Part shown: positions 45,627 through 57,299 of the stretch, piece after piece
Position numbering within the stretch: the stretch's first letter is position 1
Layout of the letters: each line of letters opens with the position of its first letter
NCBI RefSeq assembly: GCF_025766255.1
Contig: NW_026516710.1
Coordinates: forward strand, 186,001-250,000
DNA: 64,000 bases
Reading direction: 5' to 3'
DNA from: Zychaea mexicana
Taxonomy: Eukaryota; Mucoromycota; Mucoromycetes; Mucorales; Lichtheimiaceae
Translations under genes and position numbers: made by a program
Notes under the pieces: generated by a model
What the model was told of the DNA's origin: nothing
The model's database searches: none
The model's input: only the letters and a program-made list of their open reading frames with translations

Positions 45627-48182
45627 ATGAAAGCCACTGCACTCTCCGGGAAAACTACGGAGCTCCATCAGGGTTCCGAAATAAGGCCTGCTTCACGTGC
45701 GGCCCCATGCCATCTGTCGCCTATTCTAGTATCGAGCACAGACACCACCTCCTCGGCCACCCAATCACTGCATACAATGGCTTACCCGGGCTATATTGAA
45801 GATCACTCTTCAAAGCGGTACCCTCCTCCTGCTCATCAACAACTACAGCAACATTACAACCCTCCTCAACAAGACGTTAGCGCCTCATCTTCTGTCACAA
45901 CAATTACGCCGACTGCAACCGTACCAGCTGCAACACCAGCACCGAGTATCGGAAGAGAGCAGACCGATGGGTACCTCCTGTTTTGCGCAGATCAGCGTAA
46001 GACTGACAATGCGGTTTCGCTAGATCAACAATGGAATAAGCTCTCTCAAGTAAGTATTATAATAATTTCCCAATTTAAGTCATCAAGCACCATCTCTCTC
46101 TCGTTCCATTTTGCCTCCTTTCCTTCTGCTTCTAGCAATTTTCTTTCTCGCATTATTCTTTAATTATTTAATCTCACCCGTCTTTTATTCGCTTCTTTTT
46201 CTTTCTTTTGCTCGTCTTTTTCAAAACCTTTGCTCTGTGTAGACTCAGAAAAAGGAGTACCACCATCGGGCGATTATCATCAACACCAAATTGGAAGAAG
46301 AAGACGACGACAACGAAGGCCAATTTGACAACAACATAGACGCCGACCACGACGCTGTACTATTGAAAAGCGGACACTGTCAACAACACCAAAGCAGGAG
46401 CATGACCGACCAATCAAATCGAAGCAACCTTGGCGGCAGCAGCAGGCTTGAGCATCTTGTATCGCCGGACGCCATTCGTGAAGCTGAACGAGAAGAAAAA
46501 GAAGAAGGAATGGGCATTAATGCTGAGCACCATCCGTTTTCTGCATACCCATCCATCTTATCCATGAAGAAACATGAACGACGACACAGCGGTAGCAACA
46601 GTGCGTCTCCACCTCTACCTCCCACATTAAGCCCCGAACAATACTCTGATGATTCGCCCTCACCCTCGTCATCTGCCACCATTTCGTCATCATCCATGGG
46701 TGATAAAGAGGATGCCCTTGTGGGCTCTCTAGAAGAAACCAGTATCAGCGGACACAGCCACGGCCACTACGGTCCTGGTTGTGGCATCAGTGATAAGATT
46801 GATACTGCCAAAGACAAAAGGCACCAACAGCCGCCAATAAAAGAACGATTAAAGCGTCCGCCGAATGCATATTTGTTATTCAATCGAGATATGAGACGCA
46901 GACTACTCGAGGAGTCCCCGAAAATGACAGTTGCAGAAATCAGCAAAGAGATCGGCGAACGGTGGAAGAGACTCGATGCTGTAAGTTGAAGCCCTTCAGC
47001 TTCTATTTCTTTTTAATGCAATGAATTGAAGACTAACAAAAAAACCTTGTGATATTATTAAAGGAACGACGACAAAATTATATGCAACAAGCAGCACTGA
47101 TCAAACAAGACCATCTGAAAACTCATCCTGATTTTATCTATACTCGACGATCGAAAGCTCAGCTGGCCGAAGCACGGAAATTCTCTAGGTCACGAAAGGG
47201 TTCACATAGCAACAACAGAGCTGTTTCTATGGCAACCACCACAGCAACCGTGGTTAACATAGAAACAGCTCCTACTACTACTACTTCTACTAGCATAGCT
47301 GTTGTTACCACGCCAACCACAACAACGTTAACAGCAATACCTGCGGGCTGGCCCGCAGCAATAACAACCGCGTCAACACCAACAAAAGCGACAGCAGGAG
47401 CAGCAGCAGTCCGTACGAATCAAGCCCTTGTCCCACACAAACGGCGACGCAAGTCGGGTATGCGCGATGGTCCGCGTGACCCTCGAGGCCGCAAGAAGAA
47501 GCGGCATCGGCACCCAACAGCGCCCAAACACCCCATGTCGGGATTCCTGTTTTTCCTAGCTCATGTACGTCCCGAGGTGGCGCGACAATACCCGGGATCT
47601 ACAGTTGGGCCCATCAGTAAGGTCATTGCTTCAAAGTGGCGGGACATGACCGACGACGCAAGGTTACCCTGGTTGCAGATGGCCGCAGAAGACAAGGCCC
47701 GCTATGCGCGCGAAATGCGAGCGTACACGGCCAGTCTGGACAAGACTGCTGAGGAGGATGTTAGATCTTTGTCTGCTTTTGAAGAGACGACGCTCAATGA
47801 TCCTTCCTCTTGTGTTGCCACTGCTGTACACACGGTGAATGGCAGCAGCAACAACAATAGCAGTATATGCAATAATAGTAATAGTAATAGTAGCAGTAGC
47901 AGTAACACATCATATCACCATCATCACCATCAGCAACAACAACAACAGCATGCCATGTATGACCCTGTACCACTATCTTCATCCGTATCATTACCCCCCA
48001 AGCATATCACTACCACAACTACCTCCACTAGCTATCGTCATCATCCTCATCCTCACATCCACCTTCTTCCTCCTCCGCAGCATCACCATCCACCAATACT
48101 ACCACCAGGAGACTTGAGCGATAGTAGTAAGAGCCTTTACGCAGTCATCTCAGGCCCTGATGAATACAATTCGGCTCTCTAA
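45627..48182 (+). CDS. Protein with three HMG-box-like domains, probable DNA-binding regulator
   Basis: At least three exons (45627-46049, 46243-46980, 47064-48182) encode 759 residues from the ATG at 45627; upstream coding exons are possible. Box 1 (about 113-160; DGYLLFCADQRK ... WNKLSQTQKKEYHHRA) is degenerate. Box 2 (about 345-410) is a good mating-type/SOX-like HMG box: KRPPNAYLLFNRDMRRRL, MTVAEISKEIGERWKRL, then HPDFIYTRRSKAQ. Box 3 (about 541-611) is HMGB/UBF-like: PKHPMSGFLFFLAHVR, GPISKVIASKWRDM. Boxes 2 and 3 are joined by a long Thr-rich linker and a basic patch (KRRRKSGMRDGPRDPRGRKKKR), a likely nuclear localisation signal. The tail has N/S, H and Q runs. HMG boxes bend DNA; targets cannot be inferred. 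It is not in the usual Mucorales sex-locus context. Confidence 0.85.
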
Positions 48183-48588
48183 CTTCTTCCACCTTCCCAC
48201 TTTTTACCTGGCTCGTCTTCTCTTTTACTTACCAGCTCCTCCCTCTCCTCTTTTTTTCTTGTAAAAAATAATAAAAACAGTACATACGACTCTCCTCTTT
48301 TCTTTTAGGTTATCATCCCTCGCTTCCTCCTCTTTCTCCTCTCCAGGAACGTTTTTAGCATACACACAACACCCTGTTTGCTTTTCATATGACACGTAAT
48401 TGAAAAGGGCATGAGACACGCACTGTTTATCCTTTTGTTTCATATGAATTTTATGCTTATTTGAGAAAAAAGCTCTCTTTACCATCACCATATTGTCGCT
48501 TTTCAAGTGCAGCGAAAAACCCTCTTTTTCTTGTTCAACTGCTCTCCCAAAACTTAAAAGAAAATATACATTTTGTCGCTAGCCAACC
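48183..48588. other. Short intergenic region between HMG-box gene and RIM20
   Basis: The 3' flank of the HMG-box gene (CT-rich, with AATAATAAAA at about 48267) and the promoter of RIM20. No other feature is seen. Confidence 0.6.
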
Positions 48589-51513
48589 ATGACTATGGCA
48601 AATGGCAGTGATGCTCCGTGTGAAATGCCTACCCTTCTAGCCATTCCACCAAGACAAACCAATCCGACCGAATGTGCTCCAGCATTGTTACGTTACATTG
48701 AGACATCGTATGCTGAAGATGCAACAAAATACCAAACAGACGGTCAGACCTTGGATAAAATGCGTCGAGCATGTCTTGAAGACCAAACACCTGAATTAGT
48801 TACGCTTGAACGATTCTTTGCGTAGGTGCTTCCTCAACTTTTTTCTCTCTTATATTGCATAATACGATATATAGGAGTACTATACAGAGAAGAAGGCCCT
48901 GACAGACACACGCATTCTATATATACACATACGTATCGAAAAAAATATAGATACTACTCACAGGTCGTGTTCGTATGCTCTCGGTTCCCGTACGACGTAT
49001 GTTCAATTGTTTTAGGCAGGCAACATATAAACTTCATAGCAGATAGCAATTGTTTTTTATAAAGCAAGAAAGAAACTGATTTGTTCGGTTAACAATGTAT
49101 AGATCGGATTGGATTTCGCGTGGCATCCGGTGTTTCAGAGCAACAGCAAGCCAGGTAACAATGATAGAGAGTGTATGGTTTTACTATGACCAGATCATCA
49201 TTAAACCAAACCTGGCAACACAAATGGTTACTATCTAGTGGCACTCTCGAACCTCAATTATGAAAAGGCCTGTGTTCTCTTCAATATTGGAGCGCTTTAT
49301 ACCCAATTGGGATGCAATGAGAGCAGAATTTCCACAGAAGGCATTCGAAAATCATGCAACTTTTTTCAGGTAAAGAGAGAGGGTACAGAAGGGTTCCCCC
49401 GGTCCAAACTTGATCAACGAGTGTTATAAAACCCAAAATACATAAATTGAACAAAAAAAACTAGAACGCTGCCGGATGTTTAAAGTACATTGAAAAGGAA
49501 GTTCTTAGCGACTTTCGAGCTATACCTCCCATCGATTTGTGCGCGGACGCTATGCAAGCCCTGATCGCATTAACACTTGCCCAAGCCCAGGAATGCGTTT
49601 GGCAAAAAGCAGTCATGGAACACATGAAGCACGGCACCATTGCACGGCTAGCGATCAAAGTGGCTGATTTCTACCAAGCCGTTCAAACACATGACATTTC
49701 ATTTTTTCCTAGCGGATGGAAACGACATGTCCAGATCAAAGCGGCGTACTTTAATGCTGTGGCACAGTACCACAAGGCAAATGAATGCATTTCGCAAGGA
49801 CGCTATGGCGAGGAAATTGGACGACTCCGGCTGGCAGAAAAGCATAATCGCAAGGCGCTTGATGCCATTGCAGCAGCTTCAGGTAGTGGGCTCTTTGCTA
49901 TGCGTGCTGCTGCTAGTAGTAGTAGCTCGATCATGCAAGAGTCGTTTGCTGGCGAGGTCAGGAAACTTGAAGAGTCTATCGAACGCGATCTGATCCGGGC
50001 TGAACGGGACAATGATCTGGTGTACATGGAACCGGTCCCTGAGGCGAGCCAGTTAGCGCCACTCCTGCGATCCGACATGGTCCGACCGCTTGTGCCGCCA
50101 GAGATTGTGGACCCGACTCACTGGAAGAGAAAACCGAGTGAAGATATCCAGCGACCTTTGTTTGAAAGCTTAGTTCCGTTTGCGGTGCATCAGGCTGCTA
50201 GTGTTTATTCTGACAAGAAGGAGTATGTTGTCAAGAACGATATTGTCGGACGTTGCAATGAGTTGGAAGAGGAAATGAAGCTGTAAGTTGTATTTTCTTT
50301 TGTATCAATGGTGACAAAAGTCGATTGTAATGAAACAACATGACATTTTGCTTTTTTAGGCTGTTTGAAAAATTACAACTCCCTCGGTGCATCGATACGG
50401 TGGATCCAGACACCATCCCCGGCACGCTAATAGCGTGTGCAGAAGAAGTTCAGCACGAAGGAGGCGGACAAGCGCTGCGGGATATGTTGAACAAGGTCCA
50501 GGAAATGTCGATCAAAAACATGGATCTAGTAGACGAAGGATTTAATGTGCTCGAAGAAGAAAATGAACAAGATGAGATCTTTCGACGGCAGTATGGCAAT
50601 TGTAAGTGTGGAATTGTTTTATAGAGTAGATAGCCATGCATGGTATAGTTTTTCCATTGATTTACGCACTTTGCAGTATGGTCCCGACCATCTTCTCAGC
50701 AATTGACAGCGGCGCTACTCTCGCAAGGCTCAAAATATCACGACACATTACAAGCAGCTCAAAAAGCGGATCGTATAGTACGGGCCAAAGTCAGCAACTG
50801 GGGCAAAGCGATAGACATGTTATCCCATCCTACATCAGACATTATTGGGCACTTGCCATCATTGCGCAACGACGATAGTCTCGAGTTCTCGCAACTGACA
50901 GAATTGATGCGTCGATTACGTGCAATATTGCAAGAATGCGACGATGCTGCCACACGGCGGAAGCGGGCCATGGATGAGGCCTGCTCTTTGTCAGCTGCTG
51001 ATGACATTGCCGACGCATTACTGGCCAAGGCTACTGAACTGACAGGTGGATTTCCGACCGTCAAAATTGAACCTGCACAGTTTAATGAAGTGTTTGCAGT
51101 CGAATTGAAGAAGTACGATGGCTTGCAATCTGTTGTGCAAGAGCTATACAATAACCAAATACGCCAGATATCCCGGTTGAAAGAGCTTCATGAGCAGTTC
51201 CAGCTTGTTGTCCGTGCGAGCACGTTGGCTGCAAAAAGAGAAAAGGCGATCCAGAACTTGGAGCAGGCGTTTGTCAAGTTTAAGGAAATCCGGTCAAATA
51301 TGGTGGAAGGTATCAAATTTTATTCGCAGTATGTGGACACACTTTCACATTTCAGAGACGCCTGTGTTGATTTTGCATTGGCAAGGAGGCTCGAAGCTTC
51401 GGAACTAGCCAGGTAATAAGAAGAATATCAATAACAATTTATGAATCCAGACAGTGCTTGCTGACGTATCATTTTTTCTTCTTTGTAGGGACACTCCTTT
51501 GAAACGAGGATGA
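48589..51513 (+). CDS. RIM20: palA/RIM20-type BRO1-domain protein of ambient-pH signalling
   Basis: Eight exons (48589-48821, 48951-48996, 49103-49154, 49239-49369, 49465-50282, 50360-50601, 50677-51412, 51489-51513) encode 760 residues. The N-terminal BRO1 domain (about 1-390) has MPTLLAIPPRQ, NYEKACVLFNIGALYTQLG, LAQAQECVWQKAVMEHMK and IARLAIKVADFY. The LYPXL-binding V domain (about 415-745) starts after RRQYGN and is largely helical. Fungal PalA/Rim20 binds ESCRT-III (Snf7) through BRO1 and the PacC/Rim101 factor through the V domain, so that the calpain-like protease can cleave it at alkaline pH. The LAQAQECxWQKAV and PLFESLVPFAVHQAASVYSD segments fit PalA better than ALIX/Bro1, and the proline-rich tail of ALIX is absent. 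It converges on the HAL-type kinase, 446 bp away. Confidence 0.88.
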
Positions 51514-51959
51514 AATCACGCGTTCTATTTTACTCGACGTGCCTCTTGATATACAATTTCTTAATTTTATACATCCTCCGCCTAAGACACATCATCCATT
51601 TGTTATCCCGTTATTATTTCTTATTTATCAGATGTAACATACATACCACCATGTTCTTTCTTTATCAACTCATCCTTCAATTTTCTCTTACTGAAGAGGC
51701 TCTTGTGTTCAGACAATATATACATATCATATCTCTATCGTGTTCTTTGGTACATATGTCTACAGCGTACACAGCACACATAAGTGCAAAAAATCTTAAA
51801 CAGATTCAAACGCATGTGCAAATAAGTGGTTTAGGAAGTAAATGAGTAACATGAAAAAATTAATGTAAGGATAAAATATGTACATTTCAGAACAATTACG
51901 CTTTACAACAAAAACAATAGAAGAAGCAATAACATATAACAAGAACAAGGAATAAAATC
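51514..51959. other. Convergent intergenic region between RIM20 and kinase gene
   Basis: An AT-rich stretch carrying the 3' ends of both genes. No coding or RNA feature is recognised. Confidence 0.6.
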
Positions 51960-53934
51960 TTATCGTTGCTGCTGCGAAGTCCTCTTGCTACCTTGTGTGA
52001 CAGCAGCTGTCACCTTTTGCCGGCTACTTCGTTTCGAAGCCTGTGTTGCCGCCGATGAGGTATTCAGAACAACAAGGTTCCCCCGTGAAAGCACATCACG
52101 ACTGGTCGGCTCAACGACCAAATGATGCACATGTTCCATACTTGGCGCGTCGGCATGACATAAAGGAATGCTTTTAATCCACTCGTCATTGGCGACGTGC
52201 GACACGAGACAACGCAGACGGGGCTCCGGATCAAGCATCTGGTTTATAAGAGAGCGCGATTCACGGGGTAGCAGTCCTAGTAACCTTGCAGCACCATTAG
52301 ACGATGGATTGATGTAATTCTTAAATGCGCTATCTTTATCCGGCTGTGCTATTCGCCAGGGGAACCTCCGGATAATCATGCAGATATAAATCACCGCACA
52401 CGACCATACGTCCGCTCTGCGTGCATCGTATTCGCGTTGTGTAAACTGTTCTGGAGCAATATAAGGGTCTGATCCAGAGACACCTGCAATATTAATAGAG
52501 AGAGAGAGAGAGAGAAAAGTTAATATGTTGCTATCTATTTATCTTTGTGCATGTGTGGGGAAGGAAAATGGCCTACTCATAAATACCTTTGCTAACATGG
52601 ACATTCTTGTCATACGGGTACTTGAATACAGTCGCACAGCCGAAATCAATCAACTTGACTATCCCTCGCTCGTCCAGCACAATATTATCCAACTTTAAAT
52701 CACGATGAGCAATGCCGATGGAATGAAGGTAGCTGACACCATCGAGCATTTGTCGCCAACAGCATGCCACCTCATCATTGTTCATTTTGCCACTCATGAC
52801 AATATTGAACAGGTCATTAGGCGCGTATTCCATAATCTGATAAAAGACAGCGCCTTCTCGAATCATATCTAGCGTTTCAATGACATTGGTATGGTGTAAC
52901 GTGGAGCCAATGCAGAATTCGGCGGTAACTTTCTTGACGTATTCTTTCTCATTTTCGTTGGGCATCCGTTTTCGAAACTGTTTCACTGCAAATGTTTTTC
53001 CGTCGGTATGGCGACGGATCAGTCGCACGGATCCTCCAGCGCCTTTACCAACAAAACGTCCTAGCAGTTTAAAAAAACAACATGTTTGTTAGTAATGGTG
53101 ACAACAACAAGTAATAGGTAAATAATAAGCGCTTAAATATTCATGCAGACTGGGGGACGTCAACATACCCCATTTGCCATAACGCGCTTCAATGTCCTTG
53201 TTGAATTCATTGGCGAATGACAGATCACTTCTCCGACTGGATACGCTGGCCGTATCAAAATCCATGCTTGGGTAAGATTTAATCGGCTCACGCGCACTAA
53301 ATCGCTTGGTGCTCGATTTTTCATCGCCACTGGTACTAGCAGCGCTACCGCCACCATTGCTACCGCCACCGCCGGCGCCTTTTTTGAGAAACCGCTTGAG
53401 CTCGTGAAAGATGGTATCTTTCTTCTTGATATGATGGAAATGCGTCTGAAGGTATCGGTTGTTGTACCGTGGCTTTTTAAAAACAAACTGAGAAGGTGTT
53501 GCTGAAGAATCTGCTGAGGAGACGGACGATGCTGCGCTCTTGCTTCGTTCACCCGCAGTGGGCCGCAAGAATTTGTTAGTGCCGCTCTCGTTGCTGCTTG
53601 CATTACTCTTAATTGACAAGGATGATCGCGGTGTATCGGGTGCAACAAACGTCGTGGTCAAAAATTGGTCGTTATTATTGTTGCTGCCACTACTATTCCT
53701 CTTGTTGTTCGTAGAAACAGTCTGATCTCGTTGATGTTGAACTGGTGTACCGGGGACTGATGCATCTGGAGTAACAGTTTCAAAATTATGGATGCTATGC
53801 TTGTTTCTGAAGATTTTTGCTGGCTCGTCAAAGTTCATGTTCTTTATACGATCTGTCAAGTGGTTCATGCGCCGCTGCTTCTGGGACGTCGTCTCTGTAC
53901 AAGACGATCGTCGAGCCTGTGCGTCATATTCCAT
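51960..53934 (-). CDS. HAL4/HAL5-type (NPR1 subfamily) serine/threonine kinase
   Basis: Three exons (53934-53169, 53060-52587, 52483-51960) encode 587 residues. The first 255 residues are disordered, rich in Ser/Asn/Gly. The kinase domain starts at [14 protein letters not shown] (about 256), with Lys282 (AVKQF), Glu303 in [15 protein letters not shown] (Asp376), DFG (Asp394) and [11 protein letters not shown]. All catalytic residues are present. The FRKR insert, the [10 protein letters not shown] stretch and [18 protein letters not shown] are typical of the fungal Hal4/Sat4, Hal5 and Hrk1 group. In yeast these stabilise plasma-membrane K+ and nutrient transporters and raise salt tolerance. 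The C-terminal tail is Ser/Gln/Arg-rich. An AG microsatellite sits in the intron at about 52496-52514. Subfamily assignment is good; the exact orthologue is unclear. Confidence 0.87.
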
Positions 53935-54681
53935 GATATACCGAACCCTTGTTTCTGATTATCAATGAATGAATGAAAAAAAGAAGAGGAAAAAGAAGGC
54001 ATGAAATAGCAAGAGCGGGAAGAGAACTGAAAATTATATGCGGGATCAAAAATTTAAAACCTTGGTAAAGCAAGCCCGGGGTGGGGGAGGGGGCCAATAA
54101 CTATTAGTATCTACTACACACCCACACTGCCACCCGTCCTACTATAACCACCAAGCCCAGTCAATCCAAAAAGGGGTACCCTTATTTTTGCTAATTATAT
54201 CATCAATCTTGATCTGTTTTTCCTTCTTTCTTTTTTTCCTCGTTCTTGTCTAGCACTCTCTTGACTTTCCCCCCTTCAACTCCTATATATAATTTTCTTG
54301 CCACTCTATATGATCGTTATTTGATCGGGAGCTGATAAATTGATAGAGAGACAGCGAGAGAAAGTGAGAAGAGATTATTCGAAAAACAAGGAGAGAGAGA
54401 GTGTGTGTAGGTGCACAAGGAAGAATAAAGACGATATGCCACGAGCTCGCTTTTTTTTACTTTGTTGTATACTACGATATATCAAATCGCTCTTCGAATA
54501 TTACATAACAGCAACAAGCAAATATTTGTTGTTACATAGCAGGACTCTGTTTTTTCCCGCAAACTCTGTTAAGAGGAAGTACATACAAAAAAAGCAGGAT
54601 CGAATAAATAAAGGAGTAGGAGGTGTTCGAGGGAGAGCAGAGGGGGCAAGTGGGTTGGATACTGGGTGTTAAAGTGGAAAT
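53935..54681. other. Intergenic region upstream of the kinase gene
   Basis: It lies between the kinase start (-) and the receptor stop (-), so it holds the kinase promoter and the receptor 3' flank. A purine-rich stretch with (GA)n and (GT)n runs lies at about 54344-54410. No gene is seen. Confidence 0.55.
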
Positions 54682-57046
54682 TTACAGTTGACGCAGTACA
54701 CATTTCTCGTCATAACTATAATCAAAATTGCTAGCACTGGGATTATTACTAGTGGGACAACTAATACTGACGCTGTTGTTGTTGTCGTTTCTGTTGTCGT
54801 TGCTTCCCAGCCGAAACGCTCCGGCTGTCGTTGATCTTCTACTCATCGGTGGATCGCTATAATGTGTGCCGAAGCGGTTTTCTTGGTCTCGTCGATTGGG
54901 ATGCGCAGAAGGTCGGAAAGAAGACAGCAATACAGCATTGGCTGAATGTGGTGAACGGATGTGGTTATTGTCGCTGTTATTGTTCTTGAAACGATTCGAC
55001 TTTGTAACAGAAGTACTAGCAGTACTTGAGCGCTTGTTGTTGTTACTGTCGTTGTCATTACTTCTGCTGGTAGCGTTGCGGATATTAGTGCTGTTGTTGC
55101 TGTTGTTGTGTCTGTTAGGCAAGGGATGCTTCTGCTGCTGCATATCATTGAAACCTTGTTGATTCTGCTGCTGCTGCCATGATGATGACGGCGGCGGCGT
55201 CAACAATGAAGGTATATTGTTACTTCGTGTTGAATCGACATCGCTACTTATACTCATAGTAGACGATCCGCGTGTGTGAATTGATAGATCACCAGAAGAC
55301 AAAGAAAGCCCGCTTTGCGATTGAATCACCTCTAATCGCGACCGCTGCGCCGATAATGTTGATCCGGGCGATTGTTGTGGATGATGTGCTTGATGCGCCA
55401 CTACTAACGACTTTCCGGCGTCAATGAGCGAATCGTCTCCGTACTGAGATTTTTCTTCACAGCCAAGCGCTGTTCGGACTGCATGATGAAGCGATGGATC
55501 AAAAATAAAGATCAACAGCAGGAATATCCCTGTATGTAAAGGAGGTTAACAGACATGTCAAACCAGGTACTTTGTCTGTCATTCTTTCTCTTCTTTTTAC
55601 TGGTCTGAGAGCGCAATATGGAGGAGCAGGGGGAAAGGGAAGGAGGGGTTAGAGGGGGGATTAGCAAACACTGAAGGTTTAACGAGGAGCGTGAGCGTGT
55701 ATATAAGTTGGGGGGTGAAATTGGAATTCGTGGTTGCGTCCGAATTATGTTCTTTGAGAGTGACAATAACAACAACAATGACAATCAAATCAGAAAAAGA
55801 AAGTTTAGAGTTTTGCTCACCTTGCATCGGCACGCTTGCGTATGACATGAGCAACAGAAACGGGTTTGGCCTTCCTTTTGTGTAAGCGACGACAAAGCCA
55901 ATCGCCCCCCATATGCGGGTTAGAACAAGAGCTGCGACACGAAGGAAGAGGAATTGAAGCCAGGGTAAACCATTAATATGCGACAGCAGCACGACAGCGG
56001 AACAATGATATTATATACTCACTAATTGGAAACCATATCACTCGGCCTGCGACTTTGGCAACATAGGACATCTTCAGTCGCTGCTCCTTTAATACACGGA
56101 GAGTATGGACAGTGCGGTGTACTCGTGAGAAAACGGCAGCGCGGATATATCTTGGCCGTATTGACAAATGATGTTGCTGCTGCTGTTGCTGCTCGTTATT
56201 ACCGCCACTGCCATCATTATCACCAGTATTGTCGACATTGACACTGGAATCTTCGCTTGGCTGATGAGGGCGTATGGCTGTTTGAACTGGATCGGATTGT
56301 GGCGGACGGAAGAAGAGCGACCATGGCCAACGATAAACCCATTTTTGACGACCGCTGGTTTGGCGATTTGCCGTCTGACTGCGCAAATGCTCGTTGATCT
56401 TCAACTCCTCCACACCCATTTTCCACAACACCATAATGAGTGCAATAAAGCAATAGAATATGGAGATAAGGAGCCAAAGATACAGGCCAATGAAAGCCCA
56501 TATGTTCGTGACATGATCATTGGACTGTTGAAACCAGCAATCATGCAAATTTTCATTGTACTTGTAAGCTTGGACGCATGGAAATATAGGTATAATCGCG
56601 GTGATAAAAGAGAACACAAAGGATACCACCAAATACCAGCGCCCCAAATGCAAATTGCGCCTGATGCCATGGACAAACACAATTTGCAAATTGACAGCAA
56701 TGCATGTGATGATAATGACGGTGAATACGTTGGAAAACACGTAAAAGAACATGATTGTTTGGCAGGCATCATTGTTTATCCACAAGTCCGAATCAATGCG
56801 GAACACACCGGCAATGCCAAGTACAATATGGGTAATGCTGGCGTACACCAGCAACCGAAGCGTCAAGCGATCGTGTGACCGGTCAAAATAGCGAATAAAT
56901 GCATAGCCGAGTATCACGAGCACGCAACAACCGATAGAAATGAAGTAAAGAATCGTGGCTACGGTGTTTCCGAGGTCATGGAGTTCTTCGGGGACGATAC
57001 CGTGATCTAACTCGGTTTGATTGAAACGGTTATTGAAGCCGTCCAT
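54682..57046 (-). CDS. cAMP-receptor-like seven-transmembrane GPCR
   Basis: Three exons (57046-56023, 55931-55821, 55529-54682) encode 660 residues. Hydrophobic helices are visible in order: TVATILYFISIGCCVLVILG, LLVYASITHIVLGIAGVF, the CQTIMFFYVFSNVFTVIIIT helix, YLVVSFVFSFITAIIPIF, WAFIGLYLWLLISIFYCFIA, then, after a long polar third loop (about 230-310), a sixth across the exon 1/2 junction (VIWFPITLVLTRIWGAIGFV) and a seventh near LLLMSYASVPMQGIFLLLIF. The pattern is that of the Dictyostelium cAMP-receptor (cAR/class E-like) family, whose fungal members are thought to sense nutrients and signal through heterotrimeric G proteins. The roughly 270-residue cytoplasmic tail is very rich in Ser/Asn/Gln. 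The N-terminus has an N-glycosylation sequon (NQT) and no cleaved signal peptide. The ligand is unknown. Confidence 0.83.
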
Positions 57047-57299
57047 AGCATCATCGCGTCCAAGTTTGTTGCTTGGGAAACCGGCGATTCGACCGTTGTT
57101 GTTATTGTTGTTGTCGGTATTGCAAAGTAGAGAAGAAAAGCGTAGACAACGATTATGGAAAATTGGGCAAGGAAGGTTCTTTGGGAGGGGTGTTGGGTTT
57201 CAGTATACTGATCGTGGCAAGTGTTTCATTTTGTTCGGAACAATAAAAGTTTTTTTTATTTTTGCATAAAATAGAGGAAGCGCATAGTTTCCTTCTGGC

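Noticed and set aside
45627..48182. Mucorales sex-locus HMG gene (sexM/sexP)
   Set aside because: The expected flanking triose phosphate transporter and RNA helicase genes are absent, and the protein has three boxes and 759 residues, unlike the small single-box sex proteins.
48589..51513. ALIX/Bro1 (Vps31) as identity for the BRO1-domain protein
   Set aside because: No proline-rich tail after the V domain, and the LAQAQECxWQKAV and PLF..LVPFAVH segments fit PalA/Rim20 better.
51514..51845. 111-codon frame just after RIM20
   Set aside because: It starts inside the last RIM20 exon in another frame and runs through AT-rich 3' flank; composition is not protein-like.
56168..56878. 236-codon open frame on the plus strand
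   Set aside because: It lies exactly antisense to the first exon of the seven-transmembrane receptor, whose own frame shows clear helices and proper splice sites; the plus-strand product has no recognisable domain.
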